A stretch of DNA of 7,462 bases from assembly GCA_005885565.1 (NCBI GenBank), contig VAXK01000017.1, positions 1-7,462 of the forward strand. Reading direction: 5' to 3'. The notes below the pieces were generated by a model, which did no database searches, was not told where the DNA came from, and saw nothing but the letters and a program-made list of their open reading frames with translations. Within the stretch, counting starts at the first letter, position 1; each line of letters begins with the position of its first letter. Positions 5,972 through 7,462 of this stretch are shown piece after piece. A program made the position numbers and the translations under genes. The DNA is from Actinomycetota bacterium. GTDB lineage: Bacteria; Actinomycetota; Thermoleophilia; Gaiellales; Gaiellaceae.

Positions 5972-6099
5972 AGCTCGACCGTAGTGGCGGCGAGGCCGCG
6001 GGACACCGTGCGTGCGTCCCTCGTAACGGAGTTGGCACGCTTTCGCGACGGTGGCTGCCACCGGACGTGGCTCGATGCGGCTCGGCTCGAAGGGGCTCG
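5972..6099. other. Intergenic region between hydrolase and transposase genes
   Basis: These 128 bases contain the palindromic repeat copy 2 and a weaker inverted repeat GGGAC (6000-6004) / GTCCC (6016-6020). I see no convincing promoter, Shine-Dalgarno sequence or small ORF. Upstream of ATG 5971 only a weak GAG-type ribosome site is present. Confidence 0.4.
6046..6063. repeat. REP-like palindromic repeat, copy 2 (upstream of the transposase)
   Basis: This is the second 18-bp copy of CGA plus the palindrome (palindrome at 6049-6063), 639 bp from copy 1 and in the same orientation. It lies 75 bp upstream of the transposase ATG and 36 bp downstream of the hydrolase stop. It could be a target or end site for the transposase, and as a hairpin it could also act as a terminator or RNA-stabilising element after the hydrolase gene. 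Confidence 0.8.
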
Positions 6100-6819
6100 T
6101 CAGGTGGGGCGATGGGCGGTTCGATACGCGGCCGCTTCGGCGACGAGACCCTCGAAGAGCGTGGCGTCGTCGTCCTCCTCGGGATGCCAGAGCACGCCGA
6201 GCGCGAAGCGCTTCGACGGGTCCTCGACGGCCTCGAGCGTCCCGTCCTCCGCCCAGGCCGCCTCGCGCAGGTTCGAGCCGACCCGCCCGAAGCCCTGGTG
6301 GTGGTGGGACTTCACCGGCGCGCGGTCGCCGAGCAGCGTGCCGAGCCGGCTCTCGCGATCGACGCGCACGCCGTGCGCCGAGAAGACGCCCGGCGTCTCG
6401 CGGTGCTTCGCGTCGCCGACGACCTCCGGCAGGTGCTGGACGAGGTCCCCGCCGCGGGCGACGTTCAGGAGCTGGCTGCCGCGGCAGACGGCGAGCACGG
6501 GCATGTCGCGCGCGAGCGCGCCTTCGAGCAGCGCGAGCTCGGCGCGGTCGCGCTCGGGCCGGACGCCGCCGGTCTCGGCGTGCGGCTCGGCCCCGTAGCT
6601 CGCGGGGTCGACGTCGTTGCCGCCGGAGAGGAGCAGGCCGTCGAGCGCGTCGAGCGTCTCCTCGACGCCGTCCTCGCCTGGAGGCACGAGCAGCGCGCGT
6701 CCGCCGGCGCGCTCCACGGCGCGCACGTAGGCGAACGGGATCAGCGCGGCCGGCGCGACCCAGTGCGACCAGCTCGCCTCTTCGACGTAGGTCGTGATCC
6801 CGATCAAGGGTCTAGCCAC
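6100..6819 (-). CDS. Gamma-glutamyl hydrolase, peptidase C26 family (PuuD-like class I glutamine amidotransferase fold)
   Basis: A 239-aa protein close to the length of E. coli PuuD (about 254 aa). The N-terminus RPLIGITTY, the SGGNDVDPASYG segment (65-75), the nucleophile elbow with C112 in VLAVCRGSQLLNV, the SHHHQG segment (171-176), and H212 with E214 in LWHPEED complete the Cys-His-Glu triad. The family cleaves gamma-glutamyl bonds in small molecules such as gamma-glutamyl-GABA, releasing glutamate. The start is GTG 6819 (GTGGCTAG), which overlaps the stop of the upstream glutamine-synthetase-like gene by 8 bp, implying translational coupling. Inference: it is the de-glutamylation step of the pathway encoded by this operon. 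The actual acyl partner (GABA, glycine, beta-alanine or another amino acid) cannot be told from sequence. Confidence 0.93.
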   Translation of the reverse strand: MARPLIGITTYVEEASWSHWVAPAALIPFAYVRAVERAGGRALLVPPGEDGVEETLDALDGLLLSGGNDVDPASYGAEPHAETGGVRPERDRAELALLEGALARDMPVLAVCRGSQLLNVARGGDLVQHLPEVVGDAKHRETPGVFSAHGVRVDRESRLGTLLGDRAPVKSHHHQGFGRVGSNLREAAWAEDGTLEAVEDPSKRFALGVLWHPEEDDDATLFEGLVAEAAAYRTAHRPT

Positions 6820-7462
6820 GCTCGAACATGCGCTCCCGCTCGTAGCACGTCACGACCCCGTCGAAGAGGCGCTGCTCCGTGCGCGCGTAGTTCAGGTAGT
6901 GGTCGACGACCTGGTCGCCGAGCGCCGGCCGCGCGACAGAGCCCGCCTCGAGCGCCGCGATCGCCTCACGCAGCGTGCCCGGAAAGCGTTCCGCATCCGA
7001 CACGTAGGCGTTGCCCTCCAGCGGCGGAGGCAGCTCGAGCTCGCGCTCGATCCCGTGCAGGCCCGCTGCGACGAGGGCGGCGAAGGCGAGGTACGGGTTC
7101 ACGTCGCCGCCGGGGATCCTCGTCTCCACCCGCAGTCCCGCTCCCTGCCCGACGACCCGGAAGCCGCAGGTGCGGTTGTCGTGCCCCCACGCGAGCGTCG
7201 TCGGCGCCCATGACCCCGCCGCGTAGCGCTTGTACGAGTTGATCGTCGGCGCGAGGAAGATCGCGAGCTCGCGCGCGCACGCGATCTGGCCCGCGAGCCA
7301 GCGCGCGAACACCGTCCGGTCGGTCGCGAACACCGACTCTCCGTCGCGCCACAGGCTCGAGTGGATGTGGCACGAGTTGCCGATCCAGGTGTGGTCGGGC
7401 TTGGCCATGAACGTGATCGAGCAGCCGTTCAGGTGCGCGATCTCCTTCGCGCCGTTCTTGTA
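6812..7462 (-). CDS. Glutamine synthetase family protein, PuuA/GlnA4-like gamma-glutamyl amine ligase (5' partial)
   Basis: The last 216 residues are visible, starting YKNGAKEIAHLNGCSITFMAK at the right edge and ending at TAG 6812-6814. An internal ATG at 7408 is not the start, because the reading frame upstream is clear family sequence. The catalytic-domain segments KPDHTWIGNSCHIHSSLW (21-38), APTINSYKRY (71-80), NRTCGFRVVG (96-105) and the glutamate-binding loop RVETRIPGGDVNPYLA (111-126) are all present. The form E-x-R-x-PG-x-D-x-NPYLA is typical of glutamate-amine ligases (PuuA and related enzymes), more than of ammonia-using GlnA, so ATP-dependent gamma-glutamylation of an organic amine is the likely reaction. 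No adenylylation-site (NLYDLP-type) motif is seen in the visible C-terminal region. It overlaps the hydrolase gene by 8 bp and is the first visible gene of the operon. Which amine it uses is not determined. Confidence 0.93.
   Translation of the reverse strand, partial: YKNGAKEIAHLNGCSITFMAKPDHTWIGNSCHIHSSLWRDGESVFATDRTVFARWLAGQIACARELAIFLAPTINSYKRYAAGSWAPTTLAWGHDNRTCGFRVVGQGAGLRVETRIPGGDVNPYLAFAALVAAGLHGIERELELPPPLEGNAYVSDAERFPGTLREAIAALEAGSVARPALGDQVVDHYLNYARTEQRLFDGVVTCYERERMFERG

Larger units (their letters stand above)
5407..6063 (-). mobile_element. Putative RAYT/REP unit inserted in the operon
   Basis: This 657-bp span runs from one 18-bp palindromic repeat to the other and holds the complete transposase gene. 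It separates two pairs of overlapping metabolic genes. I see no target-site duplication beyond the repeats themselves, and no IS-type terminal inverted repeats, as expected for HUH elements. RAYTs are often domesticated single-copy genes, so present mobility is not implied. Confidence 0.5.

Noticed and set aside
3252..6038. A 928-codon minus-strand frame that would fuse the SDR to upstream sequence
   Set aside because: Only the last 256 codons read as protein family sequence. The rest is the out-of-frame shadow of the ALDH and transposase genes, and a GTG start with GTGA overlap fits the SDR N-terminus.
5972..6061. N-terminal extension of the transposase to GTG 6061
   Set aside because: The 30 extra residues are unlike the RAYT family N-terminus, which begins at MGTPLRDEVPGG, and the extension starts within the palindromic repeat.
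4067..6598. An 843-codon + strand open frame opposite the ALDH, transposase and hydrolase
   Set aside because: Low-complexity shadow translation crossing three well-supported minus-strand genes.

Overview
The window is GC-rich (roughly 70% by eye), with strong G/C bias at third codon positions, GTG starts and short gene overlaps. Together with a secreted post-COAP-1-type protein and a gamma-glutamylation gene set, this points to a high-GC actinobacterium. Thermoleophilia (Solirubrobacterales or Gaiellales) is my best guess, but no marker gene here proves it. I see no rRNA, tRNA or CRISPR array, and no stretch over 300 bases without a gene.

Layout. On the + strand, positions 2-1078 hold the C-terminal part of a GcvT-type folate-binding protein. 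It is open at the left edge and is probably the tail of a fused FAD-dependent dimethylglycine/sarcosine dehydrogenase-like enzyme. A convergent intergenic region (1079-1223) follows, carrying several strong inverted repeats. Everything to the right is on the minus strand. In transcription order it is: a partial glutamine-synthetase-family gamma-glutamyl ligase (right edge to 6812), a peptidase C26 gamma-glutamyl hydrolase (6819-6100), a REP-associated tyrosine transposase (5971-5396) bracketed by two copies of an 18-bp palindromic repeat, an NAD(P)-dependent aldehyde dehydrogenase (5365-4019), an SDR dehydrogenase (4022-3252), and a secreted seven-bladed beta-propeller protein with a C-terminal post-COAP-1-like domain (3149-1224).

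How it works together. The ligase, hydrolase, aldehyde dehydrogenase and SDR look like one catabolic operon that handles an amine as its gamma-glutamyl derivative. The ligase caps the amine with glutamate, the SDR and aldehyde dehydrogenase oxidise the cargo, and the hydrolase releases glutamate plus the oxidised product. This resembles the E. coli Puu putrescine route. An SDR paired with an ALDH also fits the alcohol-to-aldehyde-to-acid steps proposed for gamma-glutamyl-ethanolamine in Streptomyces (GlnA4). The gene junctions ligase/hydrolase (8-bp overlap) and ALDH/SDR (4-bp GTGA overlap) imply translational coupling. The transposase and its repeats sit exactly between these two coupled pairs, in the same direction.

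Most notable points: the RAYT-like transposase with its own flanking palindromes inside the operon; a propeller gene whose signal peptide is encoded upstream of its first conventional start codon; and a nested, partly mutually exclusive set of hairpins between the convergent genes.
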